Assembly (NCBI RefSeq): GCF_029407905.1
Contig: NC_073637.1
Coordinates: 51,584,501 to 51,648,500, forward strand
Source: Bubalus kerabau
Taxonomy: Eukaryota; Chordata; Mammalia; Artiodactyla; Bovidae
Direction: 5' to 3'
DNA length: 64,000 nt
This document shows positions 35,461-47,275 of the stretch, in pieces; the first letter of the stretch is position 1, and the number at the start of each line of letters is the position of its first letter. The position numbers and the translations under genes were made by a program. Below the pieces are notes generated by a model. The model was not told where the DNA came from, searched no databases, and saw only the letters and a program-made list of their open reading frames with translations.

Positions 35461-38400
35461 TCAGTTCAGTCACTCAGTTGTGTCCGACTCTTTGCAACCC
35501 TATGAATCGCAGCACGCCAGGCCTCCCTGTTCATCACCAACTCCCACAGTTAACTCAAACTCACATCCATCAAGTCAGTGATGCCATCCAGCCATCTCAT
35601 TATCTGTCGTCCCCTTCTCCTCCTGCCCCCAATCCCTCCCAGCATCAGGGTCTTTTCCAGTGAGTCAACTCACTGCATGAGGTGGCCAAAATATTGGAGT
35701 TTCAGCTTTAGCATCAGTCCTTCCAATGAACACCCAGGACTGATCTCCCTTAGAATGGACTGGTTGGATCTCCTTGCAGTCCAAGGGACTCTCAAGAGTC
35801 TTCTCCAATACCACAGTTCAAAAGCATCCATTATTCAGCCCTCAGCTTTCTTCACAGTCCAACTCTCACATCCATACATGACCACTGGAAAAACCATAGC
35901 CTTGACTAGACGGACCTTTGTTTGCAAAGTAATGTCTCTGCTTTTCAATATGCTATCTAGGTTGGTCATAACTTTCCTTCCAAGGAGTAAGCATCTTTTA
36001 ATTTCATGGCTGCAATCACCATCTGTAGTGATTTTGGAGCCCCAAAAAATAAAGTCTGACACTGTTTCCCCATCTATTTCCCATGAAGTGATGGGACCAG
36101 ATGCCATGATCTTCGTTTTCTGAATGTTGAGCTTTAGGCCAACTTTTTCACTCTCCTCTTTCACTTTCATCAAGAGGGTCATTAGTTCCTCTTCACTTTC
36201 TGCCATAGGGTGGTGTCATCTGCATATCTGAGGTTAGTGATATTTCTTCTGGCAATCTTGATTCCGGCTTGTGCTTCTTCCAGCCCAGCGTTTCTCATGA
36301 TGTACTCTGCATATAAGTTAAATAAGTAGGGTGACAATATACAGCCTTGATGTATTCCTTCTCCTTTTTGGAACCAGTCTGTTGTTCCAGCTCCAGTTCT
36401 AAATGTTGCTTCCTGACCTGCATATAGGTTTCTCAAGAGGCAGATCAGGTGGTCTGGTATTCCCATCTCTTTCAGAACTTTCCACAGTTTATTGTGATCC
36501 ACATAGTCAAAGGCTTTGGCATAGTCAATAAAGCAGAAATAGATGTTTTTCTGGAACTCTCTTGCTTTTTTGATGATCCAGCCGATGTTGGCAATTTGTT
36601 TTTTTTTTTTTTAATTTTAAATTATATTATTATTATTTTTTACTTTACAGCATTGTATTGGTTTTGCCATACATCAACATGCATCAGCCACAGGTGTACA
36701 TGTGTTCCCCATCCTGGACCCCCCTCCCACCTCCCTCCCCATACCGTGCCTCTGGGTTATCCCAGTGCACCACCCCAGGCTTCCTGTATCCTGCATCCAA
36801 CCTGGTCTGGCGATTCATTTCTTATATTATATTATACATGTTTTAATGCCATTCTACCAAATCATCCCCCCTTCCCTCTCCCACAGAGTCCAAAAGACTG
36901 TTCTATATATCTGTGTCTCTTTTGCTGTCTCGCATACAGGGTTGTCATTACCATCTTTCTAAATTCCATATATATGCGTTAGTATACTGTATTGGTGTTT
37001 TTCTTTCTGGCTTACTTCACTCTGTATAATCGGCTCCAGTTTCATCCACCTCATTAGAACTGATTCAAATGTATTCTTTTTAATGGCTGAGTAATACTCC
37101 ATTGTGTATATGTACCACAGCTTTCTTATCTATTCCTTTGCTGGTGGACATCTAGGTGGCTTCCATGTCCTGGTTATTATAAACAGTTCTGCGATGAACA
37201 TTGGGGTACACGTGTCTCTTTCAATTCTGGTTTCCTCGGTGTGTGTACCCAGCAGTGGGATTTCTGGGTCGTATGGCAGTTCTATTTCCAGTTTTTTAAG
37301 GAATCTCCACACTGTTCTCCATAGTGGCTATACTAGTTTGCATTCCCACCAACAGTGGAAGAGGGTTCCCTTTTCTCCACACCCTCTCCAGCATTTATTG
37401 CTTGTAGACTTTGGATCACAGCCATTTTGACTGGTGTGAAATGGTACCTCATAGTGGTTTTGATTTGCATTTCTCTGATAATGAGTGATGTTGAGCATCT
37501 TTTCATGTGTTTGTTAGCCATCTGTATGTCTTCTTTGGAGAAATGTCTATTTAGTTCTTTGGCCCATTTTGTGATTGGGTCGTTTATTTTTCTGGAATTG
37601 AGCTGTAGGAGTTGCTTGTATATTTTTGAGATTAGTTGTTTGTCAGTTGCTTCATTTACTATTATTTTCTCCCATCCTGAAGGCTGTCTTTTCACCTTGC
37701 TTATAGTTTCCTTTGTTGTGCAGAAGCTTTTAATTTTAATTAGATCCCATTTGTTTATTTTTGCTTTTATTTCCAATATTCTTGGAGGGGGGTTATAGAG
37801 GATCCTGCTGTGATGTATGTCGGAGAGTGTTTTGCCTATGTTCTCCTCTAAGAGTTTTATAGATTCTGGTCTTATGTTTAGATCTTTAATCCATTTTGAG
37901 TTTATTTTTGTGTATGGTGTTAGAAAGTGTTCTAGTTTCATTCTTTTACAAATGGTTGACCAGTTTTCCCAGCACCACTTGTTAAAGAGATTGTCTTTTC
38001 TCCATTGTATATTCTTGCCTCCTTTGTCAAAGATAAGGTGTCCATAGGTGTGTGGATTTATCTCTGGACTTTCTATTTTGTTCCATTGATCTATATTTCC
38101 ATCTTTGTGCCAGTACCATACTGTCTTGATGACTGTGGCTTTGTAGTAGAGCCTGAAGTCAGGCAGGTTGATTCCTCAGTTCCATTCTTCTTTGTCAAGA
38201 TTGCTTTGGCTGTTCAAAGTTTTTTTGTATTTCTATACAAATTGTGAAATTATTTGCTCTAGCTCTGTGAAAAATACCATTGGTAGCTTGACAGGGATTG
38301 CATTGAATCTATAGATTGCTTTGGGTAGTATACTCATTTTCACTATATTGATTCTTCTGATCCATGAACATGGTATATTTCTCCATCTATTAGTGTCCTC

Positions 38401-38590
38401 TTTGATTTCTTTCATCAGTGTTCTATAGTTTTCTATATATAGGTCTTTAGTTTCTTTAGGTAGATATATTCCTAAGTATTTTTTTTCTTTTCATTGCAAT
38501 GGTGAATGGAATTGTTTCCTTAATTTTCTTTCTATTTTCTCATTATTATTGTATAGGAATGCAATTTGATGTCTGGTTCCTCTGCCTTTT
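35461..38590 (-). mobile_element. BovB LINE interrupted by L1
   Basis: BovB in minus orientation covers 35461-36598 and resumes for a short stretch at 38569-38590 (TGTCTGGTTCCTCTGCCTTTT). An L1 sits between. RT frames lie at 36502-36182 and 36206-35835, with YADD intact near 36214-36225 but a frameshift where the frames overlap. The copy is 5'-truncated. Confidence 0.9.
36599..38560 (-). mobile_element. L1 inserted in BovB
   Basis: A 1962-bp 5'-truncated L1 in minus orientation. A T run at 36599 (reversed poly(A)) is followed by the 3' UTR and the C-terminal part of ORF2 (frames 37941-37333 and 38415-38233). It is cut before the RT active site. The 8-bp duplication GCAATTTG lies at 36591-36598 and 38561-38568. 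On the plus strand this reads as many T-rich frames that are not genes. Confidence 0.92.
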
Positions 38591-39065
38591 ATTTTAATGT
38601 CTTAAAACAACATATATTTACTATCTCATAGTTCTGAGGGACAGAAGCCAGACATTAGTCTCAGAGTCTATACATCAACATGACCATATTCCTTTCTGGA
38701 GACTCTAGGAGAAATATGTTTTCTTGAGTTTTTCCAACTTCTAGAGGCTTCTCTTATTCCATGACTCATAGTCTTCTTGCTTCATCTTCTAAACTAGTGA
38801 CAAAAAATTGAGTCCTTTTCACATCACACCTATCTGACACTCTTTACATAGTCATATCTGACAGTGACCACAGATGGTAAATGTCTCTCCTTTTAAGGAC
38901 TCATGTAATTAGAATGTGCCCACTCAGATAATCCAGGAAAATCTCCCCATCTCTGAGTTCTTAATTGTATTTGTAGTGTCTCCTTTCCCTTATAAGGCAA
39001 TATATTCAAAGAGTCCAAGTATTAGGGTCTAGACATATTTGGGAAGCCATTATTTTTCCCTCATT
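38591..39065 (-). mobile_element. Old MaLR-like LTR (tentative)
   Basis: 'tttactatctcatagttctgagggacagaagcc', 'ctagaggcttctctta' and later 'ggactcatgtaattagaatgtgcccactcagataatccagg' resemble the reverse strand of ancient MaLR-type LTRs. It is diverged and the boundaries are rough. Confidence 0.5.
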
Positions 39066-39202
39066 GGAAATGTACAATGTTGATTTTTAAAAATTCTATG
39101 ATTGCTTCTACATATGATATCTGGCATTCTTATATAAAGAAACCCTGGCCTCTCCTCTTCCTTCTGTGGATTCAGAGGTTATTTACATTTCAGTATGGTA
39201 TA

Positions 39203-39376
39203 ATCTCAATGGCTCAGTGGTAAAGAATTCACCTGCCAATGCAGGAGATATTGGTTCAATCCCTGGGCAACTCACTCCAGTATTCTTGCCTGGGAAATCC
39301 CACTGAAAGAGAGGCTTGTAGGGCTACAGTCATGGGGTCCAGATAAAATCACACAACTTAGCACACACATACACAC
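39203..39376 (+). mobile_element. Bov-tA SINE, diverged
   Basis: The tRNA-like head ATGGCTCAGTGGTAAAGAAT and B-box-like TTGGTTCAATCCC are followed by a shortened BovA unit and an ACACACAT tail. Confidence 0.85.
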
Positions 39377-40254
39377 ATAATATAATAATTTTCAAAAATT
39401 TTTGTTTTCGATGGTCAAATTGAGTCATACTGGGCAAGTTTTTAAAGGGTGTGAGACAATGTTATAAAATTATTATAATTTTCTTAGATGTGATATAACT
39501 TTGTGATTATGTAAGCTGAATTATTTAGGGTGATGTTACCATAAGTGTACCTTCCCCAAAACAGGAAAATCATAGAATATTACACTGTTTATTATAGATT
39601 GAAGGTATAAAGATCTTACCTTAACATTCTTTCAAAATTTTATGTATATTTGAAAAATTTTAAACAATGTGGAAATTAATATATCAGAGATACACTGTTA
39701 TAATGTTAAGACAACTCACCATGATATAAAGAAATCTAATCTGTTTTTCACATTTGAATTCCAATGAACACAAATCTTGAAGAGATTTTTAAGAAAGTAA
39801 AATAAAGTTCACTTTATCTGGTTTCTCATATTGAAGGGAAGGTCCAAGTCTAGTTTTACAATCATGAGTACTTTTTCTTTTATCTGATTTCCAAACAGAT
39901 GTCAGAATTCTCAAAAGCATTGGAATACAATTTAGTTTTAGAAATTAAACTTTTGTATGTTATATTAAAAACATAATTCTTAAAAAAAGACAATAATACT
40001 ATCACATGGTACTAATGAGCATATCAAAAGGTCAACATAATTGGAGAATTTTCTTGTATGAAAGCAATGACCAGGATGAAGCCTGCAAAGGAAGCACTGC
40101 ATTTATAGCAGAATTCTTATGCATGGCATATGAGCATCTCTGGGCCTCCAGATTAGGCAAGATACTTCTTTTTTTTTGTATACTGCATTATCATTTCCAA
40201 AGTAATACTGACAATTTGATGTTCACAATCTTGTCAAATAGATAACTGTTATTT
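39377..40254. other. AT-rich DNA, nothing recognised
   Basis: No repeat family or gene supported. The 79-codon frame at 40006-40245 shows no domain. Confidence 0.45.
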
Positions 40255-40500
40255 ATTCCTTTACTAAATACTTATTGAGACCTTGTACTGTGTGTCAGGT
40301 ACTGGGCTAATTAGAATTTCCATGAATGTATTGAACACTTAATATATTCTGACTACTAACCATCTTGTATGCATTAACTCACAGACACTCATAATTACTA
40401 CATGAGATCAACTGTTCCCATTTTACATATGAGAAAATTATAATGGCAGAGCAACTGAGTTACAGGATTCAGACTTGTACATTTTGACTCCAGAACTCAA
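40255..40500 (+). mobile_element. MIR-like remnant
   Basis: 'gtgtgtcaggtactgggc', 'gcattaactcacagacactcataattactacatgag' and 'cccattttacatatgagaaaat' follow the MIR 3' order. Confidence 0.65.
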
Positions 40501-40589
40501 ACTGTCCTATGCTCGTGCTAAAGGATCTTAATCAGGAGTCCATAAGACATTATAATTGTGTTTCAAATTTCCAGGGGGAAAGAGTCTAT

Positions 40590-40942
40590 GGTTTATATCA
40601 ATTTTTCAGAAGAAAAAAATACATTATCATCTTAGTTGATGCAGAAAAATCATTTGAAAGCATAGATTCATGATAAAAACAACAAAATGGGTACAGAGGA
40701 AAAATACATCAACATTGCAAAGACCAATTATGACAGACTCACAGCTAATATCATAATGGTACAAAGCTGAAAGCTTTTCTTCTAAGATCAGGAACAAGGC
40801 AGAATATCCATTCTCACCATATTTATTCAACATAGAAGTGAAAGTCCTAGTCACAGCCATCAGACAAGAAAAATAAATATAAATAAATGCCATCCAAACT
40901 GAAGGGGAAAAAGTAAAACTGTCACTATTTGAAAACAGCAAA

Positions 40943-40995
<53 letters not shown>

Positions 40996-41603
40996 CCCAG
41001 AGATTTTAACCCAAAACTGATAGAGATAATACATAAATTCAGTGAAGCTGCAAGATACAAAATTAATATGCAGAAATCTATTGCATTTCTATACACTAAG
41101 AATAAAATATTAGAAGGACAGATCAAGAAAACAATCCCATTTACAATCACACTGAAAGTAATAACATACCTAGTAATAAGTTTAATCAAGTAGTAAAAGA
41201 CCTGTATTCTGAAAACTATTAAGTGTTGATGAAAATATTCAAGATGACACAAATAAATGAAAGATATATTGTGTTCATGTGTTTCAGAAGAACTATAATG
41301 TTAAAATGTTCATACTACCCAAAACAATTACAAATTCAGCACAATCTCTATTAAAATATCTATGGCATTTTTTCACAAAAAATGAAAACACTAATTCAAA
41401 AAGATATATGCACCACAATGTTCATATCAGCATTATTTTAACACCGAGACATGAACACTACCTAAGTATCCATTAAAAGATGAATAGATAAAGATGTGGT
41501 ATACACGTACAATGGAACATTACTCAGCCATAAAAAAAAATTGAAATCTTGCCATTTGAGGCAACATGGATAGACCTAGAGGGTACTATGCTAAATAAAA
41601 TAC
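40590..41603 (+). mobile_element. Old L1 ORF2 fragment
   Basis: Diverged L1 ORF2 on the plus strand: 'gttgatgcagaaaaatcatttg', then 'tcaggaacaaggcagaatatccattctcaccat', then 'tacaatggaacattactcagccat'. The RT active-site region is replaced by unrelated bases and an (AT)n run. It has many stops. Confidence 0.82.
40946..40991. repeat. (AT)n microsatellite
   Basis: An uninterrupted AT run inside the old L1, at the place where the RT active-site codons should be. Confidence 0.92.
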
Positions 41604-41608
41604 ATTAG

Positions 41609-41816
41609 GCTTCCCAGGTGGCACAGTGGTAAAGAATCTGCCTGCCAATGCAGCAGATGCATGAGATGCTGGTTCGATTCCTTGGTCAGGAAGATCCTCT
41701 GGAGTAGGAAATAGCAATTCACTCCAGTATTCTTACCTGGAAAATTTCATAGACAGGGGAGACTAATGGGCTACAGTCAATGGGGTTGCAAGGAGTTAGA
41801 CACAACTGAGCATCTG
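41609..41816 (+). mobile_element. Bov-tA SINE
   Basis: The tRNA-like head GGCTTCCCAGGTGGCACAGTG and B-box-like TGGTTCGATTCC are followed by a BovA unit ending ACACAACTGAGCATCTGA. Confidence 0.9.
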
Positions 41817-42207
41817 AGCCTTCTTCAGAGTCCAACTCTCACATCCATACACGACCACAGGAAAAACCATAGCCTTGACTAGACGAACCTTTGTTGGCAA
41901 AGTAATGTCTCTGCTTTTCAATATGCTGTCTAGGTTGGTCATAACTTTCCTTCCAAGGAGTAAGTGTCTTTTAATTTCATGGCTGCAGTCACCATCTGCA
42001 GTGATTTTGGAGCCCCCCAAAATAAAGTCTGACACTGTTTCCACTGTTTCCCCATCTATTTCCCATGAAGTGATGGGACCGGATGCCATGATCTTCGTTT
42101 TCTGAATGTTGAGTTTAAGCCAACTTTTCACTCTCCACTTTCACTTTCATCAAGAGGCTTTTGAGTTCCTTTTCAGTTTCTGCCATAAGGGTGGTGTCAT
42201 CTTCATA
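41817..42207 (-). mobile_element. BovB internal fragment
   Basis: RT C-terminal region only. The minus frame 42131-41796 includes KTKIMASGPITSWEIDGETV. The BovB 3' tail is absent and the 5' side stops before the YADD motif, so this is a fragment cut at both ends. Confidence 0.88.
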
Positions 42208-42302
42208 CCACATAGTCTTCCCAATTGGGGATATGTCTATAAGAATCGGTCTCTTGGCTTGATTCAATTTTATTTTAAACTGATATTTTTTCAGAATTCA
42301 CT

Positions 42303-42521
42303 GCATGAAAGTGTAAAAGTGTTAGTCGCTCAGTTGTATCCAACTTTTTGTGACCCCATTGACTGTAGCCCTCCAGGCTCCTCTGGCCATGGAATTCTAT
42401 AGGCAAGAAAACTGGAGTGGGTAGCTATTCCCTTCTCCAGGGGATCTTCCTGACTCAGGAGTTGAACCTGGGTTTCTTGCATTGCAGGCAGATTCTTTAC
42501 CATCTGTGCCACCAGGGAAGA
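42303..42521 (-). mobile_element. Bov-tA SINE
   Basis: A BovA unit (GTCGCTCAGTTGTATCCAAC) with a tRNA-like head on its right (CTTCCCTGGTGGCACAGATG on the minus strand, with the B box GGTTCAACTCC). Confidence 0.9.
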
Positions 42522-43370
42522 AGGCAGTCTTTTATTGATACCTCGATTTTTATTAATTTCAGTAGGTTGTAAGCAGGGAGGTTACAAAAACATGTATTTA
42601 TTCTGCTATCTTTCATGAGACTCTCTATATTAAATTTTTGTTTTTATAAAGCATTAAAGAAATGTGCTTGAACTGAATGAGTAAGTTGGATATGACAGCA
42701 AAGTGCTCTTCATCTTGGCCAGATGCCAGAATGTGAGCGCATTCACATATTCTCTAGCTGAAGGGAATGGTACTATGGATCTGCACCAGTAAATTCTACG
42801 CTGCCACTAATGCAGCACAGTCACTTTTACCTTTTCTTGCTGAATGAAGTGGCTTAAAAAGTGTTTTCCTTAAAGTACATTTGCGATTTTAAAACTCTGT
42901 TCTTCATGATGGAAGTGAAGTTCTTAGCATTTTAAGTGCATGTTTGAAATGTACTGACTCCCAGAAATCACAGGTGCAAATCCAGATGGGGTTAACAGAT
43001 AAACTTACATGCAGCTGATTTTGCAGGATTCTTGGGAACCAAAGTCAAGTCTTTACTTTGTTGACCTTTAAGATCCAAGATCAATTTTCCTAATAAAAGG
43101 CAGACCTTTGTACAATTTCTGAAGTCACTGAAAACCTTTACCAACAGAGATACCAGATTCCATGTCCCAGTCACCCTCAGAGGAATAAAGTTTATTAGTT
43201 GACATAAAAACACCAAGAGCAACTTTGCTTTCTTCCCCAGTGGCAGCAACCTTTAGAAATGGTGAAGCCATTATTGTTGTGTACCCTTTTGAGTATTCAG
43301 AATGTTTTAAGCACCGCATATATCACCATGCTCAGGAAACTTAAGGAAATATGATAATCTAAATGAACAG
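42522..43370. other. Unassigned DNA with overlapping minus-strand frames
   Basis: Two overlapping minus-strand frames (43319-43125 and 43249-42992) sit in a block less AT-rich than its flanks, as a decayed processed pseudogene might. I recognise neither peptide, see no poly(A) tail or duplication, and do not call a gene. Confidence 0.35.
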
Positions 43371-43379
43371 CAATAATAA

Positions 43380-43580
43380 TAATCAGCTAACATTGTTTTA
43401 ATACTTTACACTGTACTACTGTGCTTTAAATTGGCTTATATTAAGCTTTAAAATAACAGAAGATTAGACATAATTATTGTCCCCTTATCACAGAGGGTGT
43501 AACTTAGGTTAAAAAAATAAATACCTTGCTCAGATTAAAAAAATAAATATCTTACTCACTCATCTGGTGAGTTGTTCAGA
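43380..43580 (+). mobile_element. MIR-like remnant
   Basis: 'cagctaacattgttttaatactttacactgtac' and 'attattgtccccttatcacagagg' fit MIR. A nearby AAATAAAT-type segment is duplicated (43510-43560). Confidence 0.6.
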
Positions 43581-44213
43581 ATTTAAATTCCTAAATGTAA
43601 TTCCAGAAATGTACCATAAATACTATTCTGTACCACTTCTTCAATGTATTTGCATTTTTGAAAAGTTCAAGTACACAGTTTGAAATTAAGTGCCTAATTT
43701 GGGCATAATATGCCAGTGCTACATCAATTTTATGAAGTGTACACTTATTAATTTTATGTGCTAAGTGTGCATCTTAGTACCTCCTGTGCCTTTCATATTT
43801 TTTAAGAAAAGAAAAATTGAACAGTAAAATATTTGTATTTTCACAAATTCTACTGTAAAAAGATTAAAAATGTTGCAAAAATTGAATCACAGGCAGAAAT
43901 GAGAATTTATCATGCAACATGTACCTATTTAGTTTATATACTTGTTAGAATGGTTTTAGATTGTGCTTTATAAAACTTAGAAGTGTTCAGTGTAAAGATA
44001 ACTAATATAGTGTAGTAGAAAATCTGTCTCTACTGTGATTTATCTACTTAGCTAATGAATTGGAAATAAAATGTATGTGATTTGCATATTTGGGGGTCTT
44101 TTGCAATAAAGTAGGAAACCTTAATAATTAACCACTAGAACCATACTAAATGGATTAATCTGTAGATGTCCTTGAATATATTTATATGCTTTGTTTCTAC
44201 CTTTTAATGTTCA
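43581..44213. other. AT-rich DNA, nothing recognised
   Basis: No repeat family or gene supported. Confidence 0.45.
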
Positions 44214-44330
44214 ATCATTTAAAATTAATTTTTTTGGATATAGCTGTTTTACAATGCTGTGTTAATCTCTGCTGTACAGCAAAGTTAATCAGTTATATGT
44301 ATACATATCTCCCCTCTTTTTAGATGAAAA
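44214..44330 (-). mobile_element. Artiodactyl L1 3' end fragment
   Basis: 'tagctgttttacaatgctgtgttaatctctgctgtacagcaaag' is the reverse of the older artiodactyl L1 3' UTR, the same type as 62757-62998. Confidence 0.7.
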
Positions 44331-44634
44331 AGTTTTTAAAGTTAGGGAAAAAACATGCCATAATTCGATCATCCTCCTCTCTTTTTGTTTTTATGATTAT
44401 GTAACATACAGTCTTGCTTGTCTGCCCATAGCTACATAAAGACCTGCAAGCAGTTCATGCAATGGGGATTGCCCTCAGGCATTAGGGTTTATAATTTGTC
44501 AACATCTGTTCCCCTTATCCTCTAAAAGGACAATATTGAGTTTCATGTGTTTTTCTCAGAGACTCTCCAGTAGGATTAAGACCCAGCTGCTCATAGCCAT
44601 AACCTGATAATAATCATGCCAAGCTCTGTCTACT
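44331..44634. other. Unassigned DNA
   Basis: No repeat family or gene supported. Confidence 0.4.
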
Positions 44635-44975
44635 CTCAGGGCATTTGCACATCATTATTTTCTCTGCCTAGAATGCTCTTTCCTAAATGTGTCCTATATT
44701 TGGCTTCTCATTCAAGTTTTAGTTCATATTTACTTTCCTCAGCTAGTCTATTGCATATTATATCCTCTAAGGTAGGCTCCTCTTCTCTCAAATATTTCCT
44801 CAATTCCTCAATTATTATATATTCCTAAATATATTTGTTCCATCTTTTGCACTTGAAGATAAGTCCTTAAAGGAGAAATATTTTGCTTCCTTATTTACTG
44901 CAGTATGCCCATTGCCTAGAACATAAGCATATTCCAGGAAAGTTGCTCAATAATCAGTTATTGACTGACTGGCAG
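44635..44975 (+). mobile_element. L2 LINE 3' remnant
   Basis: 'gggcatttgcacatcattattttctctgcctagaatgc' followed by 'tgcagtatgcccattgcctagaac' and 'gttgctcaataatcagttattgactgac' fits the L2 3' region in order. Confidence 0.7.
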
Positions 44976-45059
44976 CACCAGTAGGATTAATTGGAAACCT
45001 CAATGCCATCAGATAATGCAAACACCAAAATAACACTGTAGAGTCTCTGAAAATTAAAC

Positions 45060-46110
45060 AGTCATTGGACACATAGCCCTCAACAGTTGGCCAGGACATA
45101 TGTACTAAATGTAAACCAGTATGAGCCTGCTAAAAGAAAAGATTTAACCAAGACTCAAAGTCTTTTCACATAATAGGTAGAATGTTGAAGATACAATTTA
45201 AGAATATCACCTGTCATAATAAGAACCGGGAACATCTCCACTTAATAAGAAAAGATAGTCAATAGACATCAAAAACAGATGAATCAGATGTTGGAACTAT
45301 CTGACAAGAGTTTAAAAACAGCTGTTATAAAAATACTTCAATAACAAATGACAAATTCTCTGGAAATAAATGAAAAACTAAAAGTCTCAACAAAGAGAAG
45401 TTATAAAAAAAAGAAAAATACAGTAATTATAAAACTAAAAGCATAGTAGAAATAAGAAAAAAATTTGCTGGGTGGGCTCATCACTAGAGTGGGAATGACA
45501 GGGTTTAAATTAGATGATTTAGAAGACAGGCCTACATGCTAAGTTGCTTCAGTCATGTCCAACTCTTGTGACTCTATAGACTGTAGTCTGCCAGGCTCCT
45601 CTGTTTATGGAATTCTCCAGGCAAGAGTACTGGAGTGGGATGCCATGCCAGCTTCCAGAGGATCTTACCCACCAGGTATTGAACCTGCACCTCTTATGTC
45701 TCCAGCTTTGGCAAGCAGTTTCCATACCACTAGCACCATCTGGGAAATCCGACTTAGAGGACACATCAATAGAATTCACCCAATCTGAAGAATGGAGAGC
45801 AAGTATGTTAGAAAAAAAAATAGTCTCAGGTGAAATACAGAAGATTCAATAGTCATGTTATAGACTACCAGGAGAGGTGAACGAGTAGAACTATGAGAGT
45901 TTTCAAAGAAATATGGCTAAAGCCATTCCAAATTTGATGATGTACATAAATCTACAGACAAAAGAATTCGAGCAAATCACAGACAGATAAATCCAAAGAA
46001 ATTCATGCCAAGACATACTATAATTAAACTTTTGACTATTAAATGAACAAAAAACTTGACAGGGTCCAGAGAGAAATGTTACTGGGGAAAAAAAAAAAAC
46101 AAACTTGTTC
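45060..46110 (+). mobile_element. Old L1 ORF1-region fragment, split by a SINE
   Basis: 'tggaactatctgacaagagtttaaaaacagctgttat' and 'aaaagtctcaacaaagag' (left of 45543), and 'atagaattcacccaatctgaagaatgg' and 'ccaagacatactataattaaac' (right of 45751) match the ORF1 region of old mammalian L1. The open frame is destroyed. A Bov-tA sits in the middle. Confidence 0.75.
45543..45751 (-). mobile_element. Bov-tA SINE in old L1
   Basis: A BovA unit followed by a diverged tRNA-like head (GGATTTCCCAGATGGTGC on the minus strand). Confidence 0.88.
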
Positions 46111-46458
46111 AGCTGACTTCAACTACCACAGAAGTACTTTTCCTTGAGACAACTGTCAAATGTTTGTATGCAGCAGAGCTATTTTGTGAGTACTTTCCAT
46201 TTCTCCCATAGAATGAAAAAATAGTTTAGTACAGGATTGCTATTTTTTTTTCCTTGGGAGTTTGTGGTGATGAAGATGCAGTGAGTATTGGTATAGATTC
46301 GTGTTACTTTCTCAGTTTGAACTAAGACATGATCAGTTTTACTCACCACTGTTTTTGTATCACCAATGTAACTGTTAAGAGAAAAGGGCAAATATTTTTT
46401 CATAATAAAGACTTCATGAACTACCTGAAGTTTTTGAGGGATCCCTAAAAGCTCCAAT
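46111..46458. other. Unassigned DNA
   Basis: A 92-codon minus frame (46457-46179) shows no recognisable domain. No repeat named. Confidence 0.4.
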
Positions 46459-46655
46459 GCTTTTAGAGTAAATTAAAGAATCCACCTGCAATGTAGGAGG
46501 TGAAGGTTCAATCCTTAGGTCAGGAAGCTCTCCTGGAGAAGGAAATGTCAACTCACTTCACTATGACCTGGAAAATCCCATGGACAGAAAAGCCTGGCAG
46601 GCTACAGTCCACAGGGCCGCAAAGAGTCAGACATAGTTAGAGAGACTAACACTTT
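46459..46655 (+). mobile_element. Bov-tA SINE, diverged
   Basis: A partial tRNA-like head (AAAGAATCCACCTGCAATG and AGGTTCAATCC) is followed by a BovA unit with several changes. Confidence 0.87.
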
Positions 46656-46742
46656 TACTATTTTTTATTATTTCTTTACGTCTTCCATGTTCTACATAGT
46701 ATTCATAATTATCTATTTTTCTGATTCCATAATAATCCATTA

Positions 46743-46956
46743 TGTGCTGTGCTTAGTCACTCAGCTGTGTTCGACTCTTTGTGACCTCATGGACTGTAGC
46801 CCACCACGGTCCTCTGTCCATGGGGATTCTCCAGGCAAGAATACTGGAGTGGGTTGCCATGCCTTCCTCCAGGGAATCTCACAAACCCAGGGATCGAACC
46901 CAGGTCTCCTACATTGCAGGCAGATTCTTTACTGTCTGAGCCACCAGGGAAGCCCA
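46743..46956 (-). mobile_element. Bov-tA SINE
   Basis: On the minus strand: an intact-looking A box (TGGTGGCTCAGA, 46946-46935) and B box (GGGTTCGATCCC, 46901-46890), then a BovA unit. This is one of the better-preserved Pol III heads in the window. It is not a functional tRNA gene. Confidence 0.92.
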
Positions 46957-47039
46957 ATATCCATTATATCATATATTAAAATTGGGCTATTTTTGAACAC
47001 TTATATTTTTAATTTTGTAATCTATTAAAAATAGCTGCA

Positions 47040-47240
47040 TGCCTCAACTGAAAGCAACCTGCATTCCTGTAATGTATGGAATGCTTAAATAAATAATGGT
47101 ATACTTAGCAAACGGAATACTTAATACAATTAAAAAGAGCAGACCTACTGCATTCAAACAAAACATGAATACAAAGGACAGATATGATATAATGTTCAGT
47201 GGGAGAATAAATACACAAAAAGTTTGAAATTTGAAAACTA
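47040..47240 (+). mobile_element. Possible old L1 3' fragment
   Basis: 'atgcttaaataaataatggtatacttagcaaacggaatactt' resembles a diverged L1 ORF2 C-terminus. Weak. Confidence 0.35.
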
Positions 47241-47275
47241 ACATTTGATCAAAATCCAATAAAGGGTTAACTTAG

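Noticed and set aside
35578..36123. 181-codon plus-strand frame
   Set aside because: It is antisense to the BovB RT region and repeats in other BovB copies, so it is not a host gene. The recurrence itself is reported as a finding.
37355..37798. 147-codon plus-strand hydrophobic frame resembling a membrane protein
   Set aside because: It is antisense to L1 ORF2. The hydrophobic look comes from A-rich sense codons read in reverse.
46890..46957. tRNA-like sequence with good A and B boxes
   Set aside because: It is the head of a Bov-tA SINE and continues into a BovA unit. It is not a tRNA gene.
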